A stretch of 5,264 nt of DNA from Acidaminococcaceae bacterium (GTDB lineage Bacteria; Bacillota; Negativicutes; Acidaminococcales; Acidaminococcaceae), in NCBI GenBank assembly GCA_024405585.1, contig JAKSOM010000076.1:1-5264 (forward strand), written 5' to 3'. Position 1 is the stretch's first letter; the number at the start of each line of letters is the position of its first letter. The notes under the pieces were generated by a model. That model made no database searches. It saw nothing but the letters and a program-made list of their open reading frames with translations, and was not told the DNA's origin. The translations under genes and the position numbers were made by a program. This document shows positions 5,227 through 5,264 of this stretch, one piece after another.

Positions 5227-5261
5227 CCGTTACGTAACATTTGGGAAATGTTACGTAACGG
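5227..5261. promoter_or_regulatory. Double palindrome, candidate operator for a gene right of the window
   Basis: CCGTTACGTAACATTT (5227-5242) and AAATGTTACGTAACGG (5246-5261) are perfect 16-bp inverted arms around GGG. Each arm contains the 10-bp palindrome GTTACGTAAC (5229-5238 and 5250-5259). The centres of these two sites are 21 bp apart, two helical turns, so two dimers could bind the same face of the DNA. That arrangement is typical of operators for TetR- or GntR-type repressors; I cannot name the regulator. No T tract follows within the window, so a terminator is less likely. Confidence 0.65.
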
Positions 5262-5264
5262 CAA

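Overview
The window is about 5.3 kb of bacterial DNA with three genes, all on the + strand: two genes of a glycine betaine/proline-type osmoprotectant ABC transporter and one orphan YhcG/DUF1016-family PDDEXK nuclease. The AT-rich spacers, the strong intrinsic terminators with long A/T tracts, the Gram-positive-style ribosome sites and the G-rich intergenic repeats suggest an anaerobic Firmicute. My best guess is the Negativicutes (Selenomonas/Megamonas-like), but that rests on general resemblance and not on a marker gene.

Layout. Bases 1-181 hold a composite repeat unit ending in a strong terminator, presumably the 3' end of an operon to the left. Bases 182-477 are AT-rich with no convincing gene. 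A promoter at 478-507 sits directly before a 625-residue fusion of substrate-binding protein and permease (514-2391). It overlaps the ATPase gene proV (2384-3559), so the two form one operon encoding a complete importer: the fused protein captures and conducts the solute, and the ProV-like ATPase with its C-terminal CBS pair drives and probably gates transport. A heptanucleotide tract and a second repeat unit with terminator follow (3578-3790). The nuclease gene has its own extended -10 promoter (3788-3818) and runs from 3848 to 4882. After it come a partial repeat unit without terminator (4895-4992), another heptad tract and a third full unit with terminator (4999-5200). The window ends in a striking double palindrome (5227-5261) that looks like an operator for a gene beyond the right edge.

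The most unusual content is the intergenic repeat family. Three units share a 5' tag, a G/C-rich hairpin module and a terminator, each unit being about 170-180 bp; two are preceded by 7-bp tandem repeats. A fourth copy is partial. Hairpin stems differ between copies by compensatory base-pair changes, and in the first unit the G/C module lies inverted between a normally oriented tag and terminator. The nuclease gene lies between two such repeats and looks more A/T-rich than the transporter genes. This is compatible with arrival as a repeat-bounded cassette, which is inference. I see no CRISPR array, tRNA, rRNA or transposase.
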